Below, one piece after another: positions 43,642-52,678 of a DNA stretch of 64,000 nt (within the stretch, counting starts at the first letter, position 1; each line of letters starts with the position of its first letter). Made by a program: the position numbers and the translations under genes. Origin of the DNA: Elusimicrobiota bacterium (lineage in GTDB: Bacteria > Elusimicrobiota > Elusimicrobia > FEN-1173); contig JADJZR010000002.1 of NCBI GenBank assembly GCA_016715645.1, forward strand, positions 62,001 through 126,000, read 5' to 3'. Below the pieces are notes generated by a model. The model did not search any database. It saw only the letters and a list, made by a program, of their open reading frames with translations, and was not told where the DNA came from.

Positions 43642-43812
43642 CTAGCGGGAGGTTGATTCAATTTGCACTGAAATTTCATTGAGCTTGTCAGGCAAAGGCT
43701 TGGGCTCATCAAAATTGGTGGTGTAAGTCCAGTCATCGTAACTGAACGCTATTTTGTAGCATCGAACCTCTTTTTTGCCGTCGAACTTAATCAAAAAACC
43801 ACCGTCAGCCAT
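43642..43812 (-). CDS. Small protein of unknown function (56 residues)
   Basis: An ATG at 43812 with AAGGGG upstream opens a 56-codon frame ending at a TAG (43642). It reads ADGGFLIKFDGKKEVRCYKI, then YDDWTYTTNFDEPKPLP. The charged, aromatic composition and clean ends suggest a real gene. It is 100 bases upstream of the toxin gene in the same orientation. A 14-bp inverted repeat (43620-43633 and 43676-43689) overlaps its 3' end. Confidence 0.45.
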   Translation of the reverse strand: MADGGFLIKFDGKKEVRCYKIAFSYDDWTYTTNFDEPKPLPDKLNEISVQIESTSR

Positions 43813-43984
43813 CGCCAGACCCCTTTTTGATTTTGGTTATGGAAAATTCACCAGATTTTAGCCGCGAATGATGTGGGTGTCAATTCTTCACAGATAATTT
43901 CATAAGATAGAATACTACGAACCGCGAAAACCAAATGCGGTGAATGAAATATCGAACCGTTGATAATGCCAAGAGGTGACAGAC

Positions 43985-44284
43985 ATGGCCCTGAGTATAA
44001 AATCTCAAGTAAAACTAAAAATTAACAATCAAATAGCACGATTGGAAGGGCAAGTTCAGGGGTTACGATGAATGATTGAAAAGCCTGACGATTTGGAAAA
44101 GCGAATGAATTTATCTGCCGCTATTCAGGGGGCGGCGGATCAAGTTATTTAGCATGAGGCAATATCGTTACAATCGGTGATCGTCGTCATGATCGAGAAT
44201 CGTGATATCGGATGGTTGGGGGAGTTACCCGAAACTCTCATGGGAATCGGATCCCAAGAAATGTCAAAATGGACTCGAACGTGA
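43985..44284 (+). pseudogene. CsoR/DUF156-like regulator with two nonsense codons
   Basis: After AAGAGGTG, an ATG at 43985 opens MALSIKSQVKLKINNQIARL, EGQVQGLR, then TGA (44069-44071), MIEKPDDLEKRMNLSAAIQG, AADQVI, then TAG, HEAISLQS and on to a TGA at 44282-44284. The pattern (IARLEGQVQGLRxMIE, then LSAAIQGAADQVI) fits metal- or formaldehyde-sensing CsoR-type regulators. Each stop is one base from a sensible codon (CGA and GAG). The usual C-terminal His/Cys ligands are not evident. Confidence 0.5.
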
Positions 44285-44320
44285 GAAAAGACAAAGGAAA
44301 AACCTCAATACAAAATAAAT

Positions 44321-45259
44321 ATGGCCATTAAAAAATCTGACCTTTACTCTTCAATTTGGGCCTCCTGTGACGAACTCCGTGGGGGAATGGACGCCAGTCA
44401 ATACAAGGACTACGTCTTGTTTATGCTGTTCATCAAGTACATCACCGACAAATATGGTGACAGCAAAGACCTTGCCCCTTCCGTCAAAATCCCCAAAGGG
44501 GCAAGTTTTAAGGACATGCTTGAGCTTCGGGGAAAAAGTGATATTGGTGACAAGATCAATACCCGGATCATTGCGCCCCTGGTTCAGGCCAATGATCTCT
44601 TGGCCCGAAGCGACTTCCCGGACTTCAACGACCCGAACAAACTGGGTCAGGGCAAGGAGATGGTCGATCGGCTGACCAACCTCATTAATATTTTCGCTGA
44701 TCCCCGGCTGGACTTTTCCCAAAACCGGGCCGAACACGACGATATTCTCGGGGACGCCTATGAATATTTGATGCGCCACTTCGCCACCGAAAGTGGCAAA
44801 AGCAAGGGGCAGTTCTATACACCGGCCGAGGTCAGCCGCATCATCGCGAAGGTGATTGGGATTGCCCCGCAAAACACCAGGGCCGCAACCACCGCCTACG
44901 ACCCGACCTGCGGCTCAGGCTCATTGCTGCTCAAAGTGGCCGCTGAAGCGGGCCACCACATTACACTCGAAGGCCAGGAAAAGGACGTCACGACGGCGGG
45001 CTTGGCCCGCATGAACATGATATTGCACGATTTCCCGACAGCCAAAATCCGGTCGGGCAACACGCTGGCGGACCCCAAGTTTAAGGAAGGCGAACAACTT
45101 CGCACCTACGACTATGTTGTTGCCAATCCCCCGTTTTCAGACAAAACCTGGACAACGGGGATCACCCCGTCCAATGACCCCTATCAGCGCTTCGCTTGGG
45201 GGGCCCCCTGCCAAACAAGGCGATTATGCCTACCTCCTCCACATCATCCGCTCCCTTAA
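44321..45259 (+). CDS. hsdM: Type I methyltransferase HsdM, N-terminal part (frameshifted)
   Basis: The ATG at 44321 begins AIKKSDLYSSIWASCDELRG and shows MDASQYKDYVLFMLFIKYI, the N-terminal HsdM domain, QFYTPAEVSRII, AYDPTCGSGSLLLKV (AdoMet motif I) and VANPPFSDKTW (motif IV, NPPF). At 45198-45208 (a G6C5 run) one base is missing and the frame is lost after YQRFAWG. HsdM methylates adenine with HsdS as specificity subunit. It opens the hsdM-hsdS-RT-hsdR operon. Confidence 0.88.
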   Translation: MAIKKSDLYSSIWASCDELRGGMDASQYKDYVLFMLFIKYITDKYGDSKDLAPSVKIPKGASFKDMLELRGKSDIGDKINTRIIAPLVQANDLLARSDFPDFNDPNKLGQGKEMVDRLTNLINIFADPRLDFSQNRAEHDDILGDAYEYLMRHFATESGKSKGQFYTPAEVSRIIAKVIGIAPQNTRAATTAYDPTCGSGSLLLKVAAEAGHHITLEGQEKDVTTAGLARMNMILHDFPTAKIRSGNTLADPKFKEGEQLRTYDYVVANPPFSDKTWTTGITPSNDPYQRFAWGAPCQTRRLCLPPPHHPLP

Positions 45260-46802
45260 AAGCAACGGGAAAGGCGCCTGCATTCTCCCCCACGGCGTCC
45301 TCTTCCGGGGCAATGCCGAGGCCGTCATTCGCCAACAGTTGGTCCGCTCCGGTTATCTCAAAGCCATCATTGGTCTGCCTGCAAATTTGTTTTACGGCAC
45401 GCGCATACCGGCGTGCATCGTTGTGCTCGACAAGGACAACGCCGGCACCCGCAAGGGCATCTTCATGATTGATGCCTCCAAGGGCTTCAAGAAGGACGGC
45501 CCGAAGAACCGCCTGCGCGAGCAGGACATCCACAAGATCGTGGACACCTTCACCCGGCTGGACGAAAGCGACCCGCGCTACGCCCGCATGGTGCCCGTCG
45601 CGGAAATCGCCGACCCAAAGAACGACTACAACCTCAACCTTCCGCGCTACATCGACAGCACCGAGCCCGAGGATTTGCAGGACATCGACGGACACCTGCG
45701 CGGCGGCATCCCGGACCGCGACCTCGATGCCCTCGGCAATTATTGGAAGATCATGCCGGGCCTGCGCGCCGCCTTGTTTGAGAAATTCAACCGCCCCGGC
45801 TACTCCTCACTGAAGCTCCCCATCGCCGAGTTGAAACCCGCCATCTTCGGCCATCCCGAGTTCACCGCCTTTACCACCAAGGCAAAGAAGTTGTTCACGA
45901 AATGGCAGACGGCCACCGTCCCTCATCTTAAGGGATTCGCCAAGGAAGGCCATCCCAAGCCTCTTATCGAAACCATCGCCGAGGACCTGCTCTCCACTTT
46001 CAAGACCGCGCCCCTGCTCGACGCCTACGATGTCTATCAACATCTCATGGACTACTGGGCCGAGACCATGCAGGACGATTGCTACCTCATCGCCGATGCC
46101 GGTTGGAAGGCGGGTGCAAAGCCGCGCGAAATCATTCAGGTCAAAAACAAAGAAGGCAAACTCGTCTGGCCCGAGGAGGAAGATTTCATGAAGGGCAAGC
46201 GACGCTTTAAGTCTGACCTCGTCCCCGCCGCCCTGCTCATCGCCCGCTTCTTCGCCGCCGAGCGGGATGCCATCGCCGCCATCGAAGCCGAACTTGCTGG
46301 ATTCGATCAACAGCTGGACGAAAAACGCGAAGAGCAAAGCGGTGAGGAAGGACTGCTCGCGGAAGTCATCGAAGGCGAGGGCGAGAAGCAGAAAATCACC
46401 GCCAAAGCCCTGAAGGCCCGCCTCAAAGGAATCGGCCGCGACCCGAACTGCAACGAGGAACGCCAGGCCCTCGAAGCCTACGCCGCCCTGCTTGACCAGC
46501 AGGCTAACTCCAAGGCCCGGCTCAAGGCCGCCCAGGACGACCTGGAAGCCCAGCTCGACGCTAAATACCCCACGCTCAGCGAGGACGACATCAAGACCCT
46601 CGTGGTGGACGACAAATGGCTGGCCACCCTCGCCGCCGCCGTGCAGGGCGAGCTGGACCGCGTTTCCCAAACCCTCACCGGCCGCATACGTCAGCTCGCC
46701 GAACGCTACGCCACCCCACTGCCGCATCTCACCAAGGAAGTGGCGACGCTTGCCACCCGCGTGGACGGACACCTCACAAAAATGGGAGCGGTGTGGAAGT
46801 GA
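45204..46802 (+). CDS. hsdM: HsdM, C-terminal part in the shifted frame
   Basis: The rest of HsdM continues from PPAKQGDYAYLLHIIRSLKS, through GKGACILPHGVLFRGNAE, YGTRIPACIVVLDK and NLPRYIDSTEPED, to a long C-terminal extension with a coiled coil (about 46250-46560) and the end TKMGAVWK. With the missing base restored HsdM would have about 827 residues, at the long end for this family. Its TGA overlaps the GTG of hsdS. Whether two half-proteins can assemble is unknown. Confidence 0.85.
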   Translation, partial: PPAKQGDYAYLLHIIRSLKSNGKGACILPHGVLFRGNAEAVIRQQLVRSGYLKAIIGLPANLFYGTRIPACIVVLDKDNAGTRKGIFMIDASKGFKKDGPKNRLREQDIHKIVDTFTRLDESDPRYARMVPVAEIADPKNDYNLNLPRYIDSTEPEDLQDIDGHLRGGIPDRDLDALGNYWKIMPGLRAALFEKFNRPGYSSLKLPIAELKPAIFGHPEFTAFTTKAKKLFTKWQTATVPHLKGFAKEGHPKPLIETIAEDLLSTFKTAPLLDAYDVYQHLMDYWAETMQDDCYLIADAGWKAGAKPREIIQVKNKEGKLVWPEEEDFMKGKRRFKSDLVPAALLIARFFAAERDAIAAIEAELAGFDQQLDEKREEQSGEEGLLAEVIEGEGEKQKITAKALKARLKGIGRDPNCNEERQALEAYAALLDQQANSKARLKAAQDDLEAQLDAKYPTLSEDDIKTLVVDDKWLATLAAAVQGELDRVSQTLTGRIRQLAERYATPLPHLTKEVATLATRVDGHLTKMGAVWK

Positions 46803-48031
46803 AACCCGGCTATAAGAAGACCGAAATGGGTGTTATTCCGGCGGATTGGGATGTAAAACCACTTTCTTCACTTGCAGGGAAAATAATGGTGGGCATCGCC
46901 AGCGCAGCGACGCACGCATATCGGACCAAAGGCGTACCCATGTTCAGGAATCAAAATATCAAGGCCGGCTATCTAGACGACGGAGACCTTCTCTATATTG
47001 ATCCTGAATACGAAAAGACTTACAGAAACAAGAGGCTTCAAGGCGGAGATCTGCTCACCGCAAGAACGGGGTATCCGGGGACAACTTGTGTCGTCCCCTC
47101 GCGCTACGAATCAGCACAGAGCTTCACGACCCTAATCACTCGACCCAACACCGCCGAGATCGATAGCTCATTTCTTTGCGGCTACATCAACTCAGAGGCT
47201 GGACAGAAATTCTTTGATCAGGGGCAAATTGGTGGTGCGCAGAAGAACGTGAATGCGGGGACTCTTCGCAAAATGCCAGTTCCCATTCCACCTTCGCCCG
47301 AACAACGCGCCATTGCGGAGGCGTTGAGCGATGTGGATGGGTTGTTGGGGGGGCTGGACCGGCTCATCGCCAAGAAGCGCGACCTCAAACAGGCCGCCAT
47401 GCAACAGCTCCTCACCGCCCAAACCCGCCTCCCCGGCTTCCACGGCAAGTGGGAGGTGAAGCGGTTGGGGGATGTAGCATTGCTCAAGAATGGATACGCG
47501 TTTAAAAGTGACACCTACACAAGTCTCGGATCGTTTAAGATCATTACTATTGCGAACGTCCAAGACGGCTATATGACAGCGGACGCCTGCAACACCATCG
47601 CATCCGAACCTTCGGACTTGCAGCCACATCAACGGCTCAGGCGCGGCGACATACTCATCTCGATGACTGGGAATGTTGGCCGTGTATGCCGCGTGGATGA
47701 AGACCGCTGTCTTTTGAACCAGAGAGTTGGGAAACTAGTTCCGGTAGGCGTGGTGGATGCACTGCTTTTTCTTTTGCTCGGTCAGCCATCGTTTATTTCG
47801 GCGATGACCGGGGTTGCTAAAGGAGGAGCTCAGCCAAATCTCAGCGCGCCGGATATCACCGAACACACTTTCAACATTCCACGGGATGCCACCGAACAAA
47901 CCGCAATCGCCGAAGTCCTTTCGGACATGGATGCGGAATTGGCCGCCCTCGAGTCTCGCCGCGACAAGGCCCGCGCTCTCAAGCAAGGGATGATGCAGGA
48001 ACTCCTTACAGGGAGAACGAGGCTTTTATGA
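46799..48031 (+). CDS. hsdS: Type I specificity subunit HsdS
   Basis: The GTG at 46799 overlaps the hsdM stop by GTGA. The 410-residue protein has two target-recognition domains, each preceded by a W-D/E-V-K-L-like start (GVIPADWDVKPLSSL; HGKWEVKRLGDVA) and followed by a conserved helical repeat (PEQRAIAEALSDVDGLLGGL with AMQQLLTAQTRL; EQTAIAEVLSDMDAELAAL with MMQELLTGRTRL). This is the normal two-half HsdS arrangement that reads a bipartite site. Its stop overlaps the RT start by ATGA. Confidence 0.92.
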   Translation: MKPGYKKTEMGVIPADWDVKPLSSLAGKIMVGIASAATHAYRTKGVPMFRNQNIKAGYLDDGDLLYIDPEYEKTYRNKRLQGGDLLTARTGYPGTTCVVPSRYESAQSFTTLITRPNTAEIDSSFLCGYINSEAGQKFFDQGQIGGAQKNVNAGTLRKMPVPIPPSPEQRAIAEALSDVDGLLGGLDRLIAKKRDLKQAAMQQLLTAQTRLPGFHGKWEVKRLGDVALLKNGYAFKSDTYTSLGSFKIITIANVQDGYMTADACNTIASEPSDLQPHQRLRRGDILISMTGNVGRVCRVDEDRCLLNQRVGKLVPVGVVDALLFLLLGQPSFISAMTGVAKGGAQPNLSAPDITEHTFNIPRDATEQTAIAEVLSDMDAELAALESRRDKARALKQGMMQELLTGRTRLL

Positions 48032-49068
48032 CGTCCCATCGCGCCAGAAAGAAGAATTACTCGGCCTCGGTATTGGATATGTCCAACGTTCGAGCAGAAG
48101 GCTTTTTCTTGAAAGACGAAAGCTACTGCACCTTCGACCTGCCCCCCTATTTTTCCTTTAAAGCGATTCTTAAAAAAACTGACAAACTGTTAAAAAAAGT
48201 CCCTCTTTCCAACTTTCAGAAAAGCGATCCAAAAGAAGCTGACCGAATCAATCATGTTATCCTGACCAACAAAGATGGGAAATATTCATGGAGGCCGATG
48301 CAGTTGATCCACCCAGCCCTTTACGTTTCTCTGGTGAAAAAGATCACTGAGGTGAATTCCTGGAAAAAACTCAACAAACGATTCGCCTTCTTTTCTAAGA
48401 ACTCAAGAATTCGTTGTCTCAGTATCCCCGCTGAGACAAAGGGAAAAGATGCTGCTGGTCAGGTGTCCAATTGGTGGCAAGAGGTCGAACAAAAATCCAT
48501 CGAGCTTTCCCTGGAATACGAATACATCGCACATGCGGATATCACGAATTGTTATGGCTCAATTTATACCCACTCCATAGCATGGGCAATTCATGGTCAA
48601 AAATGGGCAAAACGACATCGACAACCTGGCCACCTCGGGAATGATATTGATAGACACTTGCAAGCCATGAACTTCGGTCAAACCAACGGCATCCCACAGG
48701 GGTCGGCATTGATGAACTTTGTAGCGGAGATCGTTCTTGGCTACTCCGACCTTATCTTGTCTTTGAAGCTCAAAGGTCATGGGGTATGCGACTATCGAAT
48801 TCTTCGGTTTCGAGATGATTACCGCATTTTTGTGAATCAACCAAAAGACGGCGAGGAAATACTCAAATGTCTTTCCGAAACGATGCATGCCCTCGGGATG
48901 AAATTGCACCCATCCAAGACAGGTCTATCCCGAGAGGTCATACGCCAGTCAATTAAACCCGATAAGTTGTCTTGGATATGTCGAAAGCATTCGGAGAAGG
49001 ATATTCAAAACAATTGCTCATTATCCATGCGTTTTCGCAAGAGCATCCTAACTCGGGCAGCTTACTGA
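48028..49068 (+). CDS. Reverse transcriptase nested in the hsd operon (frameshifted)
   Basis: The 346 readable residues contain RT motifs: YIAHADITNCYGSIYTHS (motif A, catalytic Asp), TNGIPQGSALMNFVAEI (motif 4) and ILRFRDDYRIFV (motif 5, catalytic DD preceded by Arg as in some Abi/UG-type defence RTs). No maturase or group II intron RNA accompanies it, so it is not an intron enzyme. The start overlaps hsdS (ATGA). At an A4 run (49007-49010) one base is lost, and the C-terminal part continues out of frame to 49433. A role as a defence-associated RT is inferred from motif and context. Confidence 0.8.
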   Translation: MTSHRARKKNYSASVLDMSNVRAEGFFLKDESYCTFDLPPYFSFKAILKKTDKLLKKVPLSNFQKSDPKEADRINHVILTNKDGKYSWRPMQLIHPALYVSLVKKITEVNSWKKLNKRFAFFSKNSRIRCLSIPAETKGKDAAGQVSNWWQEVEQKSIELSLEYEYIAHADITNCYGSIYTHSIAWAIHGQKWAKRHRQPGHLGNDIDRHLQAMNFGQTNGIPQGSALMNFVAEIVLGYSDLILSLKLKGHGVCDYRILRFRDDYRIFVNQPKDGEEILKCLSETMHALGMKLHPSKTGLSREVIRQSIKPDKLSWICRKHSEKDIQNNCSLSMRFRKSILTRAAY

Positions 49069-49433
49069 GAGGCCTCCAAGATATCTACAAACGGATTCCG
49101 ACAAAGGGGGGAAATATCGACAACCCTATGTCGTTGTTAGGGATCACGGCTGACATCGCTTTTCACAACCCAAGGGTTTATCCTGTGGCCGCTGCAATTC
49201 TGAGCAAATTGATCGGGCGCATTCCTAAATTGGAACAATCATCTGTCTTTTTAAAAATAATGGATCGCCTCCAACGTATCCCGAATTCTGGTTACCTTGA
49301 AATCTGGCTTCAACGAGTATCCTATGCGAACAAGATAAAGGCTGATTTCTCTGAGCCGCTATGTAAATTAATTGACGACCCAAATAAGGTTCCACATGTT
49401 TGGAATGTTGACTGGCTATCGTCAAAATGCTGA
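49007..49433 (+). pseudogene. C-terminal segment of the RT in the shifted frame
   Basis: The frame continues QLLIIHAFSQEHPNSGSLLR, GLQDIYKRIPTKGGNID, MSLLGITADIAFHNPRVYP and ends DWLSSKC. The helical, repeat-like composition matches the C-terminal extension seen behind RT domains in Abi-type RTs. The 128 bases between 49433 and hsdR hold no clear gene. Confidence 0.65.
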
Positions 49434-49561
49434 TCAGTTCTCTCCGGGCGGATGCGATTGTGAATAGGCGGAAGTTGAAGAGAATGTCGCCAGTTATCCC
49501 GCCACAAGAATTCGAATTGTTTCCTATTTATCCAGGCTAATTTGAGGTGTAAGGGGGGTAT

Positions 49562-52500
49562 GTGCAAGAACGTAGCCGAACTGAACGTAAAACCCAAAAC
49601 CGCGTCGTCGCCCTGTTCACGGACAAGGCGCGGGCCGACGGGCTGGGCTACCGCTACCTAGACGATTGGAGGAAGCGAGACAACAACCGCGCCATCGAGA
49701 CTGCGCTATTGCGCGACAATTTAACGGCCCGTGGCTACTCCGCCGCTCAAATCTCCGCGGCGATCCACAAGTTTGAAACCGCAGCTGATTCAACTGGCAT
49801 CACACTTTATCAGGCCAACATGCGCACCTATCAGCTCCTGCGCTATGGGGTTTCGGTTCAAGTCGCGGCGGGGCAGGCACACACGACGGTTGATTTGATT
49901 GACTGGGTGCACCCGGAGAAAAATGACTTCGCGCTTGCCGAAGAGGTGACGCTCCAGGGCGGTTACGAGCGTCGTCCGGATCTTGTCCTCTACATTAATG
50001 GTATTGCCATCGCGGTGATCGAGCTTAAACGTAGTTCGGTGGAGATTGGCGACGGCATTCGGCAGCTGATCACCAACCAGGAAGAAATATTCAACAAGGG
50101 CTTTTTTAGCACCGTGCAACTTTTGCTAGCGGGGAGTGACTCCCAAGGATTGCGCTACGGCACCACCGGCACGCCGGAGCAGTTTTTTGTTCAGTGGAAA
50201 GACGAAGCACCAACGGGAGGAGCGCTCGCCACGGGGGCGTTGCTTGACCGGCCCATCGCTCAGATGTGTGACAAGGCCCGACTGCTCGACCTGACCCGAA
50301 ATTTCATCATCTTCGATGCCGGTCAGAAAAAAGTACCCCGACCCCACCAATTCTTTGGCGTAAAAGCCGCACAAGACCGGATTGCCAAACGAGAGGGGGG
50401 CGTGATTTGGCACACCCAGGGGAGCGGCAAGAGCATTGTGATGGTCCTGCTGGCCAAGTGGATATTGGAGCACGACCCCGAGGCGCGCATTCTCATCGTG
50501 ACGGACCGGGACGAGCTGGATAAACAGATTGAAGGGGTTATGAAAAACGCCGGGGTCATCGGCCCCGGGGCTCCTTCCCCGCGCATTACGTCAAGGGCGG
50601 AGTTTGTCCAGAAGCTGGGAACTTCCACCCAGCGCCTTCTGTGCGCCCTCCTCCACAAATTTGATGTGGCCGACCTGAACGGTCCGCCCCCACCGGTTCA
50701 GGGGCGCTTTTATGTCTTCGTGGATGAGTGCCACCGCACCCAGGGCGGCGAGATGAACAGGCAGATGAAACGGTGGCTGGAAGGAGCCATTTTCATTGGC
50801 TTTACCGGCACGCCCCTTTTGCGAAAAGACAGAATAATGACCCGGGAAGTCTTTGGCACTTACATCCACACTTACAAGTTCCCGGAAGGGGTAGCAGATG
50901 GCGTGATCCTTGACCTCAAGTATGAAGCCCGCCATGTGGCCCAGAGACTCACCTCCCAGGCGGCCATCGACCAGTGGTTTGAACAGAAAACTAAAAACCT
51001 CAACAATTTTCAAAAGTCCGTTCTGCGCAAGCGCTGGGCAACGATGCCGGAGTTGATGAGCGCGGAGGGGCGCAAGCGGGAGATTATCGCGAACATCATC
51101 GCTGACTTTGCCTTAAAGCCGCGGCTTAACAATGACAGGGGCACGGCCATCCTTGTCACCGAATCAATCTACGACGCTTGCCACTATTACCGGCTCTTTC
51201 AAAACACGGCCTTTGGCCGGCATTGCGGCATCATCACCTCCTACGAGCCCCAGGCGGCGGCGATCTCCCGAGAGCCACTTAACAGCGACGAGCGCTACAA
51301 ATTTGACACTTACACACAGCACGTTCTGAAATACGGCCAGACCACAAAACAATATGAAGACGGAGCCAAGGAACGGTTTGTAAAAGAGCCGGCAAATATG
51401 AAGTTGCTTATTGTGGTGAGCAAGCTACTCACCGGGTTCGACGCGCCGAGTTGCACCTACATCTATCTCGACAACGAGCTCCGGGACCACAACCTATTCC
51501 AAGCCATTTGCCGTACCAATCGGCTCGACGGGGATGACAAGGAATACGGCCACATTGTCGATTTTAAAGAGATGTATGGGGAGTTAGAAGAGGCGATTGC
51601 GGTCTATAGCTCGGATCAACTGGACACTGACCCGGGGAACGGGGGCGACAACAACATTCACCTCAAAGATTGGCGGTTGGAGGGGAAAAAGAAGGTTGAA
51701 GAGGCGCGGGAGGTTTTGCATTACCTGTGCGAACCGGTGCCCCTTCCGAGGGAAGTGGAACAGTATCTCCTTTATTTTTGCGGTGATTCGGCAAACCCAA
51801 ATGCGCTGAACGAGACCGAGGCACTGAGGGTGTCTTTCTATAAGGCGGTGGCCGTTTTGGTTCGCGCCTATTCCGACATTGCTCAGGAACTGACCGAGGC
51901 GGGGTACTCGGAAACCGAAGCGGTCGCGTTACGGAAGGACGTTGAGTTTTACAGCGAGATTCGGTCCGCCATTAAGAAACATTCCGGTGAAGAATTGGAC
52001 ATTAAACCCTATGAAGCGGACATGCGCCATTTGCTGAATACCTATGTTCAGGCGGACGCGGCTGTTAACCTTGGCGCGCTTGGAGAAGTGCCCCTGGTGG
52101 AGCTCATCGTCAAAACCGGGATCAGTGACGCGATCGCCAAGAAAATCAACCAAAAGGGAAATCTGACACGAAACGCCATCGCGGAAGGGATTATCAATAA
52201 CCTCCGCAAAACCATAAAGCGCGAACAACTGACCGACCCCCAATTTTACGAGAAGATGTCCCGATTGCTGGATGACCTGATCAAGCAGAGCCGAGCCGAT
52301 GCGGGAGCCTACGAGGAGTTTCTACGAAAAGCCGAGGCGCTGGCCAAAAAACTGGTTTCCAAGCAACCGGACGGGCATGTGCCCGCGGTGCTGCATGGAA
52401 AGCCCGAAGCCACGGTGATCTTTAACAATCTTCCCCAGATTCTTGCGAAAGGGCGGGATGATGTTGCGCGTGCGGCGGAACAGCCGGAGGACAAAACCGA

Positions 52501-52678
52501 AATGGCTAAGTTGGCCATTGAAATAGACCAAACAATGCGCGAGCACGCCCCCGCGGGATGGCGGGGGGACCAGACACGGGAGGCGCAAGTGTTGAATGCC
52601 CTGTACCCATTACTGAACCGAAACCGCGAAGCGACTTTTGCCATGTTTGACCTGATCAAGAACCAGCGAGGGTATTAA
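49562..52678 (+). CDS. hsdR: Type I restriction endonuclease subunit HsdR
   Basis: GTG start at 49562 after AGGGGGG. The 1038-residue protein begins RTERKTQNRVVALF and contains the nuclease core (RRPDLVLYINGIAIAVIELK), Walker A WHTQGSGKSIVM, DECHRTQGGEM (DEAD-like motif II), GFTGTPLL (III) and LLTGFDAPSCTYIYLD with CRTNRLDG. It is the motor and endonuclease of the type I complex. It is intact, unlike hsdM and the RT. The TAA overlaps the next ATG by one base. Confidence 0.93.
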   Translation: MQERSRTERKTQNRVVALFTDKARADGLGYRYLDDWRKRDNNRAIETALLRDNLTARGYSAAQISAAIHKFETAADSTGITLYQANMRTYQLLRYGVSVQVAAGQAHTTVDLIDWVHPEKNDFALAEEVTLQGGYERRPDLVLYINGIAIAVIELKRSSVEIGDGIRQLITNQEEIFNKGFFSTVQLLLAGSDSQGLRYGTTGTPEQFFVQWKDEAPTGGALATGALLDRPIAQMCDKARLLDLTRNFIIFDAGQKKVPRPHQFFGVKAAQDRIAKREGGVIWHTQGSGKSIVMVLLAKWILEHDPEARILIVTDRDELDKQIEGVMKNAGVIGPGAPSPRITSRAEFVQKLGTSTQRLLCALLHKFDVADLNGPPPPVQGRFYVFVDECHRTQGGEMNRQMKRWLEGAIFIGFTGTPLLRKDRIMTREVFGTYIHTYKFPEGVADGVILDLKYEARHVAQRLTSQAAIDQWFEQKTKNLNNFQKSVLRKRWATMPELMSAEGRKREIIANIIADFALKPRLNNDRGTAILVTESIYDACHYYRLFQNTAFGRHCGIITSYEPQAAAISREPLNSDERYKFDTYTQHVLKYGQTTKQYEDGAKERFVKEPANMKLLIVVSKLLTGFDAPSCTYIYLDNELRDHNLFQAICRTNRLDGDDKEYGHIVDFKEMYGELEEAIAVYSSDQLDTDPGNGGDNNIHLKDWRLEGKKKVEEAREVLHYLCEPVPLPREVEQYLLYFCGDSANPNALNETEALRVSFYKAVAVLVRAYSDIAQELTEAGYSETEAVALRKDVEFYSEIRSAIKKHSGEELDIKPYEADMRHLLNTYVQADAAVNLGALGEVPLVELIVKTGISDAIAKKINQKGNLTRNAIAEGIINNLRKTIKREQLTDPQFYEKMSRLLDDLIKQSRADAGAYEEFLRKAEALAKKLVSKQPDGHVPAVLHGKPEATVIFNNLPQILAKGRDDVARAAEQPEDKTEMAKLAIEIDQTMREHAPAGWRGDQTREAQVLNALYPLLNRNREATFAMFDLIKNQRGY

